Shown: positions 44,007-52,399, counted from the stretch's first letter. The stretch: 64,000 bases of DNA from Chelatococcus sp. (GCA_003248805.1 QFQY01000012.1:1-64000); one strand, 5' to 3'. The notes: generated by a model not told the origin, from the sequence alone. Translations and numbers: made by a program.

Positions 44007-44804
44007 ATGGAAAGCAGTGAAGTCGCCGCCTGCTGGGAGGCCAATGCCGAGACCTGGACGCGCCACGCGCGCGCCGGTTACGATCTCTACCGCGACGCAC
44101 AGAACACACCGACCTTCCTGGGCAATCTCCCGGAGATCGCGGGGCTGGATGGGCTCGACATCGGCTGCGGCGAGGGCTCCAACACGCGCAAGCTCGCGCA
44201 GGCCGGTGGACGCATGAGCGCGATCGACATCGCCCCCACCTTCATCCGCCACGCGCGGGAGGCCGAAGCCGCCGAGCCGCTGGGCATCGCCTATCGCGTC
44301 GCGGACGGCATGGCCCAGCCCTTCGCCGATGCGAGCTTCGACTTCGCCACCGCCTTCATGTCGCTGATGGACATGCCGCGGCTGGATCGGGTGCTGGCGG
44401 AAACGGCGCGCGTGCTGAAGCCCGGTGGGTTCCTGCAGTTCTCGATCCTGCATCCCTGTTTCGCGACGCCGCATCGCAAGGTCGTGCGCGACGAGAACAG
44501 GACCGTGCTCGCCATCGAGGTCCGCGACTATTTCCGCGCGACCGACGGCGAGATCGAGACATGGCGCTTCGGTGCGGCGCCCGAACATGAGAAAGCCCGT
44601 GTCGAGCCGTTCAAGGTGCCACGCTTTCACCGCACGCTCAGCGACTGGGTCAACCTGATCGTCGCCACGGGCTTCCGGATCGAGCAGATACACGAGCCCA
44701 CGGTCGATGCCGAAACGGCGCGCGCCATGCCCTATCTGGACGACACCCTCGTCGCCCCCCTGTTCCTGCACATGCGCGTCCGTAAGCCGGCTGCGAGCGG
44801 CTAG
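44007..44804 (+). CDS. Class I SAM-dependent methyltransferase
   Basis: This 265-aa methyltransferase has the SAM motif LDGLDIGCGEGSNTRKLAQAG, motif II/III near YRVADGMAQPFADASFDF, and post-motif ARVLKPGGFLQFSILHPCF. It belongs to the Methyltransf_11/UbiE-like class; the substrate is unknown. It is divergent from the SDR gene with an 80-bp gap that holds part of a CCCGAAAA-type repeat. Confidence 0.85.
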   Translation: MESSEVAACWEANAETWTRHARAGYDLYRDAQNTPTFLGNLPEIAGLDGLDIGCGEGSNTRKLAQAGGRMSAIDIAPTFIRHAREAEAAEPLGIAYRVADGMAQPFADASFDFATAFMSLMDMPRLDRVLAETARVLKPGGFLQFSILHPCFATPHRKVVRDENRTVLAIEVRDYFRATDGEIETWRFGAAPEHEKARVEPFKVPRFHRTLSDWVNLIVATGFRIEQIHEPTVDAETARAMPYLDDTLVAPLFLHMRVRKPAASG

Positions 44805-44821
44805 CGGAACGCCCGCAGGCG

Positions 44822-46597
44822 TCACGCCGCGAAGACCGCAGCCGCATCCTCGACAGCGCCGGCGCCCTCGGTCACGGCCAGTTCCAACGCCGGCGCTTCC
44901 GTGACGAGATGCTCGGCATAGAAGCGCGCCGTCGCGAGCGCGCCGGTGCCGCCGTCCGCGGTCCGCAGGGCCAGCGCCTTCCGCGCCAATCCGGTGCCGC
45001 CCTGAGCCAGGGCGAAGAGCTTGAGATAAGGCGTCGCGCCGGCCAGCACATCGCCCTGCCCTTCGCCCATCGTCGCGAGCATCCATTGCGTGGCGCGTTC
45101 CAGCGCATCGACTGCGGCGCGAAGGCGCGCGGCACTGTGCCCGAAGCCCGGCGTGTTGGCCGCCTCGACCTGCGCCACCACTTCGCGCATCTCCGCGATC
45201 AGGCCTGCGACAGCCTTGCCGCCCGAGAGCGGCAGCTTGCGCAGCACCAGGTCGATCGCCTGGATGCCGTTGGTGCCCTCATAGATTGTCGCGATGCGGG
45301 CGTCGCGCAGATGCTGGGCGGCCCCGGTCTCCTCGACATAGCCCATGCCGCCATGGACCTGGACGCCGGTGGAGGCGACCTCCACGCCGATGTCGGTCGC
45401 ATAGGCCTTGGCGACGGGCGTCAGGATCGCGGTGCGCTCGGCTGCGGCCTTGCGCTTGCCCTCGTCCGGCTCGCGGCGGGAGCGATCGAGCGCCTCGGCG
45501 ACCTGATAGGCGATGGCGCGGGACGCCTGCGTCTTGGCGCGCATCTCCATCAGCATGCGGCGAATGTCGGGATGCACCAGGATCGGGCTCATGGCTGAGC
45601 CCTTCGGCGCGTCGAGTGCGACGCCCTGCCGGCGCTCCCGCGCGAAGGCCAGCGCCTGTTGATAGGCCCGCTCGGCGATGGCGACGCCCTGCAGTGCGAC
45701 GTTGAGGCGGGCATTGTTCATCATCGTGAACATGCAGGCGAGGCCGCGATTCTCCTCTCCGATCAACCAGCCGATGGCGCCGCCCTTGTCGCCGAAGGCC
45801 ATGGAACAGGTTGGCGAGGCATGGATACCGAGCTTGTGCTCCAGCCCCGAGCAGCGCAGGTCGTTGTGTTCGCCGAGCGAACCATCGGCATTGACGAGAT
45901 ATTTCGGCACGAGGAAGAGCGAGATGCCGCGCGTCCCGGCCGGCGCATCGGGCAGGCGCGCGAGGACGAGATGGACGATGTTCCCCGTCAGGTCGTGCTC
46001 GCCATAGGTGATGAAGATCTTCTGGCCGGTGATCCGATAGGTGCCGTCGCCGGCCCGCTCGGCCCTGCTGCGGAGCGCATTGAGATCGGAGCCGGCCTGC
46101 GGCTCGGTCAGGTTCATCGTCCCCATCCACTCGCCGGAGACGAGCTTGGCGAGATAGGTCTCCTTGAGATGCTCCGAGCCATGGGCATACAGCGCCTCGA
46201 TGGCACCGACCGTGAGCAGCGGCCCCAGGGCGAAGGCAAACGCGGCGGAATTCCACATCTCGGTGCAAGCCGATTGCAGCAGCGCCGGCAGACCCTGGCC
46301 ACCATACTCCTCGGGCGCGGGCAGAGCGTTCCAGCCCGCCTCGGCCCAGGCGGCATAAGCTTCCTTCCAGCCGGGCGGCGTCGTCACCGCGCCATCCTTC
46401 AAGGTCGAGCCATACTGATCGCCGACGCGATTGAGCGGCGCGATGACGTCGGCCGCGAACTTCGCGGCCTCGTCGAGTACCGCCTGCGTCATGTCGCCGT
46501 CGAGTTCGGGAGCGAGACCGTCCGCGATCAGGCGATCGAGACCTGCGACATGGCGCATCGTAGCGAGGATATCCTCGACCGGGGCGCGATAGCTCAT
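44822..46597 (-). CDS. Acyl-CoA dehydrogenase, long DmdC/FadE-like form
   Basis: This is a 591-aa flavoenzyme, longer than the classic 380-aa acyl-CoA dehydrogenase because of a C-terminal extension, as in 3-methylmercaptopropionyl-CoA dehydrogenase-type proteins. It shows the FAD/acyl region MNLTEPQAGSDLNALRSRAE, KIFITYGEHDL, and the catalytic Glu in ATIYEGTNGIQAIDLVLRKL. The start MSYRAPVEDILATMRHV at 46597 has GGGAGAA upstream. A GTTTA-N4-TAAAC dyad in the divergent region with sua5 may be its operator. Confidence 0.9.
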   Translation of the reverse strand: MSYRAPVEDILATMRHVAGLDRLIADGLAPELDGDMTQAVLDEAAKFAADVIAPLNRVGDQYGSTLKDGAVTTPPGWKEAYAAWAEAGWNALPAPEEYGGQGLPALLQSACTEMWNSAAFAFALGPLLTVGAIEALYAHGSEHLKETYLAKLVSGEWMGTMNLTEPQAGSDLNALRSRAERAGDGTYRITGQKIFITYGEHDLTGNIVHLVLARLPDAPAGTRGISLFLVPKYLVNADGSLGEHNDLRCSGLEHKLGIHASPTCSMAFGDKGGAIGWLIGEENRGLACMFTMMNNARLNVALQGVAIAERAYQQALAFARERRQGVALDAPKGSAMSPILVHPDIRRMLMEMRAKTQASRAIAYQVAEALDRSRREPDEGKRKAAAERTAILTPVAKAYATDIGVEVASTGVQVHGGMGYVEETGAAQHLRDARIATIYEGTNGIQAIDLVLRKLPLSGGKAVAGLIAEMREVVAQVEAANTPGFGHSAARLRAAVDALERATQWMLATMGEGQGDVLAGATPYLKLFALAQGGTGLARKALALRTADGGTGALATARFYAEHLVTEAPALELAVTEGAGAVEDAAAVFAA

Positions 46598-46747
46598 CTT
46601 TGTTTCTCCCTGGGCGCCGGGGCCGCTTCTGCTCGCGGCCCTGGCTGTTCCGGCCTTGGCTGCTTTTGGCGTTGCCGCCATGGTAGCGAGGAACTATCCC
46701 CGGAGCCACGCGCCGACGAGGACGACTTTGGTCAGGCGTGGGGTATA

Positions 46748-46761
46748 GTTTAGATATAAAC
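46748..46761. promoter_or_regulatory. AT-rich inverted repeat, possible TetR-type operator
   Basis: GTTTAGATATAAAC is a perfect dyad (GTTTA-N4-TAAAC) in an otherwise GC-rich 197-bp space between the divergent acyl-CoA dehydrogenase and sua5 genes. Fatty-acid genes are often controlled by TetR regulators at such dyads; no regulator gene is adjacent. Confidence 0.45.
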
Positions 46762-46794
46762 GATATTCGGTCAATCGGGCGGTCATGCCTGACG

Positions 46795-47793
46795 ATGGGT
46801 GCAGCTTTGGGGCATGATCTGACGTCTCGTCTGGTGACGGAGCGCCTCACCGCCGATGCTCAGGGCATCGTGCGGGCGGCCGCGCTTCTGCGCGAGGGCG
46901 GGCTCGTCGCCCTGCCGACCGAGACCGTCTACGGCCTCGCGGCCGATGCAACCTCGGGCACGGCGGTCGCCGGTATCTATGCCGCGAAGGAGCGGCCGAG
47001 CTTCAACCCGTTGATCGCGCATCTGCCGGACCTCGCGAGCGCGCGCCGGCAGGGCCTCTTCGACGCGAACGCGCTCGCCCTCGCCAAGGCCTTCTGGCCG
47101 GGGCCGCTGACGCTCGTCGTGCCCGTGTCGCCGGGCTGCACCGTGTCCGAGCTGGCGCGGGCGGGCCTCGATTCCGTCGCGCTCCGGGTGCCGGCGCATC
47201 CGATCGCGCAGGCGGTCCTGGAGGCGGCGGGCCGGCCGATCGCGGCCCCCTCGGCCAATCGCTCGGGCCGCGTCAGCGCCACCAGCGCGGAGCATGTGCT
47301 GGCGGATCTCGACGGGCGGATCGACGCGGTGCTCGATGCCGGCCCCACCCAGGTCGGCGTGGAATCGACCATCGTCGCCTGCCTGAACGGCGCCCCGAAG
47401 CTGCTGCGGCCCGGCGGGCTGGCGCGCGAGGCGGTCGAGGCCGTGATCGGCCGTCCGCTCGTGCTGGCGGGCGAGGCCGGCATGGCGCCGATCTCGCCGG
47501 GCCTCCTCGCCTCCCACTACGCCCCGGCGGCGCGGGTGCGGCTCGACGCCGAGGCGCCGCAGGCGGGCGAGGCCTGGCTCGGCTTCGGTGCGGCCTCGAT
47601 GCGGGGAGCAGGCCCGGTCGCGCTCGATCTCAGCCCCTCGGGCGACATCGGGGAAGCGGCGGCGAACCTCTTCGGCCATCTGCGGTCTCTCGACGCGGCG
47701 GGGCCGGCCGTGATCGCCGTGGCGCCGATCCCGATGGCCGGCCTCGGCGAGGCGATCAACGACCGGCTCAGGCGGGCGGCGGCGCCGCGCTGA
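46795..47793 (+). CDS. tsaC: L-threonylcarbamoyladenylate synthase, Sua5 type
   Basis: This 332-aa enzyme makes threonylcarbamoyl-AMP for the t6A37 modification of ANN-decoding tRNAs. The YrdC domain shows LREGGLVALPTETVYGLAADA, IYAAKERPSFNPLIAH, WPGPLTLVVP and APSANRSGRVSAT; the extra C-terminal Sua5 domain begins after PGLLASHYAP. The ATG at 46795 was preferred over an in-frame start at 46738. Confidence 0.92.
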   Translation: MGAALGHDLTSRLVTERLTADAQGIVRAAALLREGGLVALPTETVYGLAADATSGTAVAGIYAAKERPSFNPLIAHLPDLASARRQGLFDANALALAKAFWPGPLTLVVPVSPGCTVSELARAGLDSVALRVPAHPIAQAVLEAAGRPIAAPSANRSGRVSATSAEHVLADLDGRIDAVLDAGPTQVGVESTIVACLNGAPKLLRPGGLAREAVEAVIGRPLVLAGEAGMAPISPGLLASHYAPAARVRLDAEAPQAGEAWLGFGAASMRGAGPVALDLSPSGDIGEAAANLFGHLRSLDAAGPAVIAVAPIPMAGLGEAINDRLRRAAAPR

Positions 47794-47814
47794 CGCCGTC
47801 CCCGATGCCGCCGA

Positions 47815-49050
47815 TCACGCCGGTTGGGGTGCCGCCGGCCGGTGGACCGGCTTCTCGACGATGGGCAGGTTGATGAGCGCCGAGGCCACGCCGAGCGCGA
47901 CCGAGAGCCACCAGACGAACTGGTAGTTGCCCATCGATTCATAGAGCACGCCACCCAGCCAGACGCCCAGAAACCCGCCGACCTGATGCGAGAAGAAGGC
48001 GAAGCCGTAGAGCATCGCCATGTATTTTGTGCCGAACATCAGCATGACGAGCGAGGAGGTCGGCGGCACGGTCGAGAGCCAGAACAGGCCGATGACGATG
48101 CCGAATGAGATCGAGGTCAGCGGGCTCGCCGGCAGCATGATGAAGGCGGCGATGGCGACGGCCCGGCCGAGATAGATCCAGGCTAGGAGATGGCGCTTGG
48201 GCATGCGCGTCGAGAGCCAGCCCGAGGAGAGCGAGCCGACCGCGTTGGCGAGGCCGATCACCGCGAGCGTCCAGCCGCCGACCCAGGCCGGCAGGCCCAT
48301 ATCCTTGAGATAGGCCGGCATATGGACGGTGATGAAGGCGAGCTGGAAGCCGCAGGTGAAGAAGCCCAGCACCAGCAGCACATAGGAGCGATGGCGGAAG
48401 GCCTCGCCCAGCGCCTGCGCCACGGTCTGGTTCGGCAGGTTGGCAGCCGCCGCGCCCGCGCCCTCGCCGAGCTTGCGCGTGGCGAGCAGGATCGAGATCG
48501 GCAGGACCGGCAGCAGGGTCAGCGCGAAGACGACGAGCGCCTGCTGCCAGCCCAGCGTCTCGATCATGATGTTGCCGATGGGCGGGAACAGGAACTGGCC
48601 GAAGGAGCCGGCGGCGGTGCCGGCGCCGAAGGCCATCGGCCGCCATTGCTCGGGCAGCAGCTTGCCGAAGGCCGCGAGCACGAGGTTGAACGAGCAGGCC
48701 GAGAGCCCGAAGCCGATCAGGACGCCGGCGCCGAGATGGAGCTGCAGCGGCGTGGTCGCATAGGCCATCGTCACGAGGCCGGCGGCGTAGAGCAGCGCCC
48801 CGACGCAGAGCACGCGCACCGTGCCGTAACGATCGGCGATGGCGCCGGCGAAGGGCGCGCCGAGGCCCCAGAGCAGGTTCTGGATCGCGATGGCGAGCCC
48901 GAAGATATCCCGCCCCCAGCCGAACTGGACCGTCATCGGGATCTGGAACAGGCCGGCGCTGGCGCGCGGCCCGAAGGTGATCAGCGCGACGAGGCAGCCG
49001 GCGGCGACGATCAGCTCCGGGGCGTAACCCCGCGCGGTCTTGGCGTTCAT
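47815..49050 (-). CDS. MFS transporter, oxalate/formate antiporter-like
   Basis: This 411-aa inner-membrane permease has 12 hydrophobic segments. It carries the MFS motif GAPFAGAIADRYGTVRVLCVG, and the second half repeats it as SSGWLSTRMPKRHLLAW. The pattern FQIPMTVQFGWGRDIFGLAIAIQNL fits the MCT/oxalate-formate antiporter branch. The substrate is unknown. Confidence 0.85.
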   Translation of the reverse strand: MNAKTARGYAPELIVAAGCLVALITFGPRASAGLFQIPMTVQFGWGRDIFGLAIAIQNLLWGLGAPFAGAIADRYGTVRVLCVGALLYAAGLVTMAYATTPLQLHLGAGVLIGFGLSACSFNLVLAAFGKLLPEQWRPMAFGAGTAAGSFGQFLFPPIGNIMIETLGWQQALVVFALTLLPVLPISILLATRKLGEGAGAAAANLPNQTVAQALGEAFRHRSYVLLVLGFFTCGFQLAFITVHMPAYLKDMGLPAWVGGWTLAVIGLANAVGSLSSGWLSTRMPKRHLLAWIYLGRAVAIAAFIMLPASPLTSISFGIVIGLFWLSTVPPTSSLVMLMFGTKYMAMLYGFAFFSHQVGGFLGVWLGGVLYESMGNYQFVWWLSVALGVASALINLPIVEKPVHRPAAPQPA

Positions 49051-49202
49051 GGTCGAATCTCCGGCCCGGGCGGTCGATCGTGCGGTTGCACGTTAGCCGC
49101 GCTTCCGAGGCCGCGACAGCGCGAATTCGTGAGGTCCGACATCACGAAAACAGATGCGCGGGGGTCGACCGTCCATCGTGGCACAGCCGCCTGCGGCCGC
49201 CG

Positions 49203-49218
49203 TTAACCGCCGCTCAAC
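49203..49218 (+). promoter_or_regulatory. Near-consensus CtrA site upstream of cell wall hydrolase
   Basis: TTAACCGCCGCTCAAC matches TTAA-N7-TTAAC with one mismatch. It lies about 80-95 bases before the SleB-type hydrolase start. Cell-cycle control of an envelope hydrolase would make sense; one mismatch keeps this tentative. Confidence 0.4.
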
Positions 49219-49296
49219 CCTACCGGGGCGATAACATCTTCGGTGAAAGGCACGCTGAAGGCGCGCCGATCGGGCCTCGTAAGCCGCGACGGGTGA

Positions 49297-50598
49297 GTGG
49301 GTTTGAGTCATATTCGTTCGCACAGGCACAGGAGACGGCGCGGCAAGCCCGTGCTGCGCTGGACCGCGGCCACCGTGGCGCCCTGGGTCCTGTCGGTCGG
49401 ATTGCTGGTGTCCTTCACCGCCTCGGCAGGGCAGACGCCCGCGGGCGACGGCCTGCCCGCTTCCGCCATTCCGCGTGCCGCCCCCCCTCTCTTCTCGGAG
49501 CTCGAGGAAGGCCCCTCCATGCTGGTTGCGGCCAGCGCCTTCCGTCTACCCGGGCTCTCGCTGTCCTCGTCCTTCCGGCAGGCGCATCTCTCCTTCGACG
49601 ATCCCGAGCAGCGTGTCGTCATCGACCCGCGCCAGCCGCGCGAGGACCTGAAGCGCTCGGCCCGGAATTTCCCGGAGGTCGACCGCACGGCGAAGAGCGA
49701 TCCGCTGCCGATCCTGCGGCCGGGCCTGTCGGCCGGCGCGGGACGCGAGGCGGGGCGCGAGCTCGAGCGGGTCGTGTTCGGCGACAACCAGCCCGGCCTG
49801 ATCTCGGCCGGCTTCTCGCCGCAGACGGCGAGCACCGCGATGCGGCTGGAGGGACCGCCTGTCGGCTTCGAGCCCTTCGCCAACGACGAGGGGCTGACCG
49901 ACCCGGCGCTCTCCGATTCCTCGCCCGTCTCGCTCAAGCCGGTCATCACCTCGGCCCGGCAGGCGGAGCTGCATCTGGAGAGCATCGACGGCTCCTCGCC
50001 CTCGGTGCCCCATGCGCTCGCGCGCGCCTCGGCGACGCCCGCCACGCGCAGCCCCGCCACGACCCTGCCCAGCCCGGCGCCGCATGCGCCCGCCCCCGCG
50101 CTCGCCTCGCTCGGCGGCACCGGCCGCGACTACGGGCGGGCCGTGACCCGGCAGGTTTCCGTCTATGCCGGGCTGATCGTGCCGGAGAACATGGCGCGCG
50201 AGCAGCGCTGCCTCGCCGAGGCGGTCTATTTCGAGGCGCGCTCGGAATCGCAGGAGGGCCAGGCGGCGGTGGCGCAGGTGGTGCTGAACCGCGTCAAGAG
50301 CGGGCTCTATCCGAATTCGGTCTGCGGCGTCGTCTACCAGAACAGCAGCCGCTACATGGCCTGCCAGTTCACCTTCACCTGCGAAGGCAAGTCGCTGCGC
50401 ATCACCGAGCCGGCGCCCTGGCGCGACGCGGTGCGGATCGCGCGCGAGGTCTATGAGGGCACGACCTATCTGCCCGAGGTCGGCAGCTCGACGCATTACC
50501 ACGCGCAATATGTCCGCCCCTACTGGGCGAAAAAGCTCAAGAAGATGGACACGATCGGCCAGCACGTCTTCTACAAGCTGCGGCCGGGGCAGACGTGA
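49297..50598 (+). CDS. Cell wall hydrolase, SleB/Hydrolase_2 domain
   Basis: This 433-aa envelope protein has a basic N-terminus and one membrane/signal segment (VLRWTAATVAPWVLSVGLLVSFTASAG), a long Pro/Ala/Ser-rich linker, and a C-terminal SleB-type amidase/lytic domain. The domain shows EQRCLAEAVYFEARSESQEGQAAVAQVVLNRV (catalytic Glu), CGVVYQNSSRYMACQFTFTC and SSTHYHAQYVRPYW. The start is uncertain: GTG at 49297 or TTG at 49302. The Mu-like prophage begins directly downstream of its intact stop. Confidence 0.85.
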   Translation: MGLSHIRSHRHRRRRGKPVLRWTAATVAPWVLSVGLLVSFTASAGQTPAGDGLPASAIPRAAPPLFSELEEGPSMLVAASAFRLPGLSLSSSFRQAHLSFDDPEQRVVIDPRQPREDLKRSARNFPEVDRTAKSDPLPILRPGLSAGAGREAGRELERVVFGDNQPGLISAGFSPQTASTAMRLEGPPVGFEPFANDEGLTDPALSDSSPVSLKPVITSARQAELHLESIDGSSPSVPHALARASATPATRSPATTLPSPAPHAPAPALASLGGTGRDYGRAVTRQVSVYAGLIVPENMAREQRCLAEAVYFEARSESQEGQAAVAQVVLNRVKSGLYPNSVCGVVYQNSSRYMACQFTFTCEGKSLRITEPAPWRDAVRIAREVYEGTTYLPEVGSSTHYHAQYVRPYWAKKLKKMDTIGQHVFYKLRPGQT

Positions 50599-50640
50599 AG
50601 CTGTGAAACGAAAAATCACATGGCAACGGCAGGGGTAAGC

Positions 50641-50670
50641 CGGGATTAGGCGGGATTGTGCGGGATCAGC
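50641..50670 (+). repeat. Three tandem 10-bp repeats, CGGGATTNNG
   Basis: CGGGATTAGG, CGGGATTGTG and CGGGATCAGC follow one another at an exact 10-bp period, with a weaker fourth unit CGGAAAAGCG. One-helical-turn spacing is what a DNA-binding protein on one face of the helix would use. Placed at the prophage edge, they may be transposase or accessory sites. Confidence 0.55.
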
Positions 50671-50899
50671 CGGAAAAGCGCGGCGCGGCAAGGGGTTGTG
50701 AGTGGCGGGCGCTGGAAGTCATTGCCATTTGATTGTTCGTCGATATTGCGGCCGGAAACCCCGAAAGCCCAGGAGCCGGAAATCGACCTTTCTGCTAACC
50801 CCTTGAAAACACGTTCGGCCGGCCAGGCGAACCCGGAACAAAAGCGCCAGTGGCACACCAGCGCTTCCGACTTCCGAAAAACGTATTCTTTTCAGGGGG

Positions 50900-50933
50900 A
50901 TAAACGAAGAGAACGGGCATTGTGCCCATTCTC
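50900..50933 (-). terminator. Hairpin terminating leftward prophage transcripts
   Basis: The stem GAGAA-C-GGGCA / TGCCC-A-TTCTC has one mismatch and a 3-base loop. On the minus strand it is followed by TTCGTTTATCC. It lies 24 bases after the stop of the leftward gene at 50957-51082, so it would insulate the host hydrolase gene from phage transcription. Confidence 0.5.
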
Positions 50934-50956
50934 GAACTCGGAAGTGGAATCGCCAC

Positions 50957-51082
50957 TCACCACGGCCGCCAGCCCCGCATGATCCACGACCAGGTGAAGA
51001 TCGCGCAGGCGAGCATGCCGATCGCTGCGGTGAGCAGGCCGATGCGGCTGGGCGGCTCGTCGAAGGGATCCTGCTCGTCCAT
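50957..51082 (-). CDS. Small prophage membrane protein
   Basis: This is a 41-aa protein: an acidic N-terminus (MDEQDPFDEPPSRIG) followed by a single membrane helix (LLTAAIGMLACAIFTWSWIM). Its start lies five bases from the stop of the upstream leftward gene at 51088, so both may belong to one SOS-controlled transcript. Family unknown; very short single-helix proteins in this position may be holin-like or modify the host envelope, but that is speculation. Confidence 0.5.
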   Translation of the reverse strand: MDEQDPFDEPPSRIGLLTAAIGMLACAIFTWSWIMRGWRPW

Positions 51083-51087
51083 CGGCT

Positions 51088-51438
51088 CTACGACTCCCTC
51101 CCGCCTGTCCAGATCTCGATGCCGAGCCGCGCCGCCTCGGCCCGCCGCGCGAGCTCGCGTGCGTCGGGCCGGTCGACATGAAGAGACGCCGGGTCCACCG
51201 GCATATCGACGCGCCTCCCGCCGAAATCCGTGGCGAAGGCGTCGGCGGTCTCCGGCCTGCAGAAGCACCAGCGCATCCCGGCATGGCTGCGCACGGTGGC
51301 GTGGCTGTGGGCGCTGGCCCAGCGGTACATGATCAGCATCGCGTTGCCGAGGCCTGTCTCCGGAACCACGATCTCGACCTGGAAGGGATGCGTCCGGTGG
51401 CGCTGCCGGTTCGTGATCTCGCCTTTTCGCCTGCTCAT
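51088..51438 (-). CDS. Hypothetical prophage protein under a LexA-type box
   Basis: This 116-aa protein of unknown family is Arg-rich, with segments RTHPFQVEIVVPETGLGNAMLIMYRWA and MRWCFCRPETADAFATDFGG. A strong ribosome binding site (AGGAGG) precedes the ATG. A GTTC-N7-GTTC SOS box lies 33-47 bases upstream of the start, so it is probably induced by DNA damage. Confidence 0.65.
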   Translation of the reverse strand: MSRRKGEITNRQRHRTHPFQVEIVVPETGLGNAMLIMYRWASAHSHATVRSHAGMRWCFCRPETADAFATDFGGRRVDMPVDPASLHVDRPDARELARRAEAARLGIEIWTGGRES

Positions 51439-51470
51439 GGTCGTCCCTCCTGACTCGCTGCGTCAGGAAT

Positions 51471-51485
51471 GTTCTTGCTCTGTTC
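51471..51485. promoter_or_regulatory. LexA (SOS) box, alphaproteobacterial type
   Basis: GTTCTTGCTCTGTTC matches the alphaproteobacterial LexA motif GTTC-N7-GTTC exactly. It lies between the leftward gene starting at 51438 and the rightward gene starting at 51548, 32 bases from the former, so it best fits repression of the leftward unit. Confidence 0.7.
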
Positions 51486-51547
51486 TCATAGGCGCGCAAT
51501 CCTAGATCAACCTCGACATGGGGATCGAGGCCTAACAGGAGCGTTTC

Positions 51548-51892
51548 ATGAGTAAGAGCGGGCCGCGGCGTGAGACCGTCGCGCACCTCACCTATTTCGT
51601 CGTCCAGACCTTCAGGGCGGTTAAGGGCTCTGCGGGGAAGATCAGCGCCGAGGATCCGATCCAGGCGCGCGATCACGACCATGCCATGCGGCTCGTCGAG
51701 CGCTACAGGCCGATCCGCGCCGGCGTCGTCGCCTTCCACCGGACCGGATCGCCGGCGACCGGCGAATGGGAGGATGCGGTGCTGATCGCGCGCCACGGCC
51801 AAGTCTCGGCCGAGGCGGACATGATGCGGCCGGCCGACGAAGCCGATTTCGAGAGTTGCGAGCTCATGGAAACCGATTTGAAGGTCGCTTGA
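51548..51892 (+). CDS. Hypothetical prophage protein
   Basis: This 114-aa protein of unknown family begins MSKSGPRRETVAHLTYFVVQTFRAVKGSAGKIS, contains ARDHDHAMRLVERYRPIRAGVVAFHRTG, and ends acidic. The pattern is like small proteins of unknown function common in Rhizobiales chromosomes and phages. AGGAG lies before the ATG. It stands alone, pointing right, convergent with the leftward repressor unit. Confidence 0.65.
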   Translation: MSKSGPRRETVAHLTYFVVQTFRAVKGSAGKISAEDPIQARDHDHAMRLVERYRPIRAGVVAFHRTGSPATGEWEDAVLIARHGQVSAEADMMRPADEADFESCELMETDLKVA

Positions 51893-51919
51893 AGACTGAG
51901 AGCCCCGCGTTTGCGGGGC

Positions 51920-52399
51920 TCATTTCAACTTGGCAATGCCGCGTCTGCATTTCACGCCAGCCTCACGGTAGGCCTTTAGAGATGCCTCTGCGGCGATCTC
52001 GCCTCGAGCAGTCCGCTTCAGTTTGTCGTCGACGAAATTCGCGAGCTCCTGTGCCGTCGTGGCGCAATAAATCCGGGCGACAGTCCATTTGTCATCGTCA
52101 GGCCAGGTCGTCGGGTCATTGGATCGCGCCCGCAACTCTGCAGCCTGCCGCTGAAGCTCTGCCAAATCGCCTATCTGCACCGCTTTGACGACGAGTGCCT
52201 CGTGCGCCTGCATGGCGCGGGCCCACCGCGTAACGGGCATCCCGCTCGGCTCGGCCGCGACGGTTCTACGGAAGCCGAGATCATCGCAGCGCCGATTTGA
52301 CCGATCCTGGCTGATCTCCTGTGCCGAGCAGCGGTCGAGAGCGCTTGCGGGCGAACCGATCAGCGGCGCCAGTAGCGCCAACGCAGCCACAACCTTCAT
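51920..52399 (-). CDS. Exported hypothetical prophage protein (possible lysogenic-conversion gene)
   Basis: This 159-aa protein has a signal peptide (MKVVAALALLAPLIGSPASA) and a mature part with four Cys (DRCSAQEIS, RRCDDLGF, RIYCATTAQ, VKCRRG) and a helical middle (DLAELQRQAAELRARSND). Family unknown. Its start overlaps the repressor stop by four bases (ATGA), so it is transcribed with the repressor in the lysogen, as expected for a host-modifying 'moron'. Confidence 0.65.
   Translation of the reverse strand: MKVVAALALLAPLIGSPASALDRCSAQEISQDRSNRRCDDLGFRRTVAAEPSGMPVTRWARAMQAHEALVVKAVQIGDLAELQRQAAELRARSNDPTTWPDDDKWTVARIYCATTAQELANFVDDKLKRTARGEIAAEASLKAYREAGVKCRRGIAKLK

Larger units (their letters stand above)
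50599..50956. other. Gene-poor prophage left end
   Basis: This stretch of 358 bases has no convincing gene. It holds an A-rich patch with a MuA-site-like CGAAAA (50609-50614), three direct 10-bp repeats (50641-50670), a second AT-richer part (50720-50900), and a hairpin at 50909-50933 that would end leftward transcription. It probably contains the transposase-binding sites of the phage left end. Confidence 0.55.

Noticed and set aside
48190..49206. 338-codon plus-strand open frame opposite the MFS gene
   Set aside because: Shadow of a 12-helix transporter; Glu/Arg/Ala-rich low complexity.
50656..50982. 108-codon plus-strand open frame at the prophage edge
   Set aside because: TTG start without ribosome binding site, spans phased repeats and a terminator hairpin, no family resemblance.
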